Part shown: positions 63,605 to 64,000 of the stretch, one piece after another
Position numbering within the stretch: the stretch's first letter is position 1
Layout: each line of letters begins with the position of its first letter
From: Methylobacterium sp. B4
GTDB lineage: Bacteria > Pseudomonadota > Alphaproteobacteria > Rhizobiales > Beijerinckiaceae
Assembly (NCBI RefSeq): GCF_003201865.1
Contig: NZ_QJJJ01000002.1
Coordinates: 186,001 to 250,000, forward strand
Length of the DNA: 64,000 bases
Reading direction: 5' to 3'
The notes under the pieces: generated by a model
Database searches by the model: none
What the model saw: the letters and a program-made list of their open reading frames with translations, nothing else
What the model was told of the DNA's origin: nothing
Made by a program: the position numbers and the translations under genes

Positions 63605-64000
63605 TCACGCCGCCCCAGCATACTCCCCGGGCTCGTCCTCGATATAGAGCTCTTCCAGAAGCACCTTGATCACGGCCACGAGCGGCAGGGCCAGGGCCAC
63701 GCCCCACAGGCCGAACAGCACGCCGAGCAGCAACTGGCCGGCGAAGATCGTCGCCGCCGGCAGGTCGAGGGCGCGGCGCTGGATGAAGGGCGTGAGCCCG
63801 TAGCTCTCCGCCGCCTGCACCGCGAGGTAGACGCCGAGCGCACCGAGCAAGCCGTGCAGGCCGGAGGCGAGGCTGCTCAGCACGATCACCACGCCCGCGA
63901 TCAGCGGCCCGATGGTCGGTACGAAGGCGAGCAGCCCCGCCTGGAGCCCGAGGATCAGCGCGCCGCCGATGCCGAGGAAGGAGAGGCCCGCCCAGGTCAG
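63605..64000 (-). CDS. AI-2E transporter family permease, C-terminal part (gene runs off the window)
   Basis: At least 130 residues. FVPTIGPLIAGVVIVLSSLA, VYLAVQAAESYGLTPFIQRRAL, LFGLWGVALALPLVAVIKVLLEEL are the family's C-terminal membrane segments and the PxxQ motif. Members are putative exporters; AI-2 itself should not be assumed. Ends EDEPGEYAGAA. Confidence 0.9.
   Translation of the reverse strand: MTWAGLSFLGIGGALILGLQAGLLAFVPTIGPLIAGVVIVLSSLASGLHGLLGALGVYLAVQAAESYGLTPFIQRRALDLPAATIFAGQLLLGVLFGLWGVALALPLVAVIKVLLEELYIEDEPGEYAGAA

Noticed and set aside
1..64000. CRISPR array
   Set aside because: No run of direct repeats with regular unique spacers was seen.

Overview
The window is high-GC alphaproteobacterial chromosome. 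Gene content and order point to Methylobacterium/Methylorubrum: a split N-methylglutamate (methylamine) cluster, metW-metX, the Irr-type iron-control boxes, DUF4142/DUF6894 proteins and abundant palindromic intergenic repeats. This is an inference; no rRNA or species marker is present.

Regions. (1) 1-8.8 kb: N-methylglutamate pathway. mgdA-mgdB-mgdC (sarcosine-oxidase-like N-methylglutamate dehydrogenase) run leftward. A GlxA/AraC-type regulator and mgsA-mgsB-mgsC-gmaS run rightward. GmaS makes gamma-glutamylmethylamide from methylamine and glutamate, MgsABC makes N-methylglutamate, and MgdABCD oxidises it. Palindromic repeats have entered this cluster at least three times, once in frame inside mgdC. 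(2) 9.6 kb: tRNA-Gly(CCC), followed to about 28.9 kb by a mosaic accessory island. It holds an aquaporin, an Abi_C-type abortive infection protein, an Mrr endonuclease, an overlapping four-gene cassette with a J-domain protein, a low-GC two-gene Kiwa-like defence locus, a RecD2-type helicase, a serine recombinase, several orphan small proteins and a cytochrome P450. (3) 29-32.3 kb: isolated type IVB secretion outer-membrane homologues (DotH-like, DotC-like) with a tiny lipoprotein and an M15-type murein peptidase. (4) 32.8-38.7 kb: PAS protein, two LysR regulators, a Crp/Fnr regulator and small secreted proteins. (5) 38.7-64 kb: core metabolism. This part carries ggt, plsC, metX-metW, chorismate mutase, msrB-msrA, bfr and bfd, UspA, an acyltransferase, beta-carbonic anhydrase, Nudix, DUF429, dut, mqo, zwf, an SDR with a frameshifted LysR gene, a UDG-family protein, a decayed alginate-export porin, pyrF, DUF1330, TetR and a partial AI-2E-family permease.

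Most notable: the in-frame palindromic-repeat insertion in mgdC; the four-gene overlapping cassette lying between Mrr and the Kiwa-like locus; the stand-alone DotH / lipoprotein / DotC / peptidase group; a hairpin-plus-T-run attenuator-like signal between mgsC and gmaS; and a pair of Irr-box-like sites, one ahead of bfr and one ahead of bfd.
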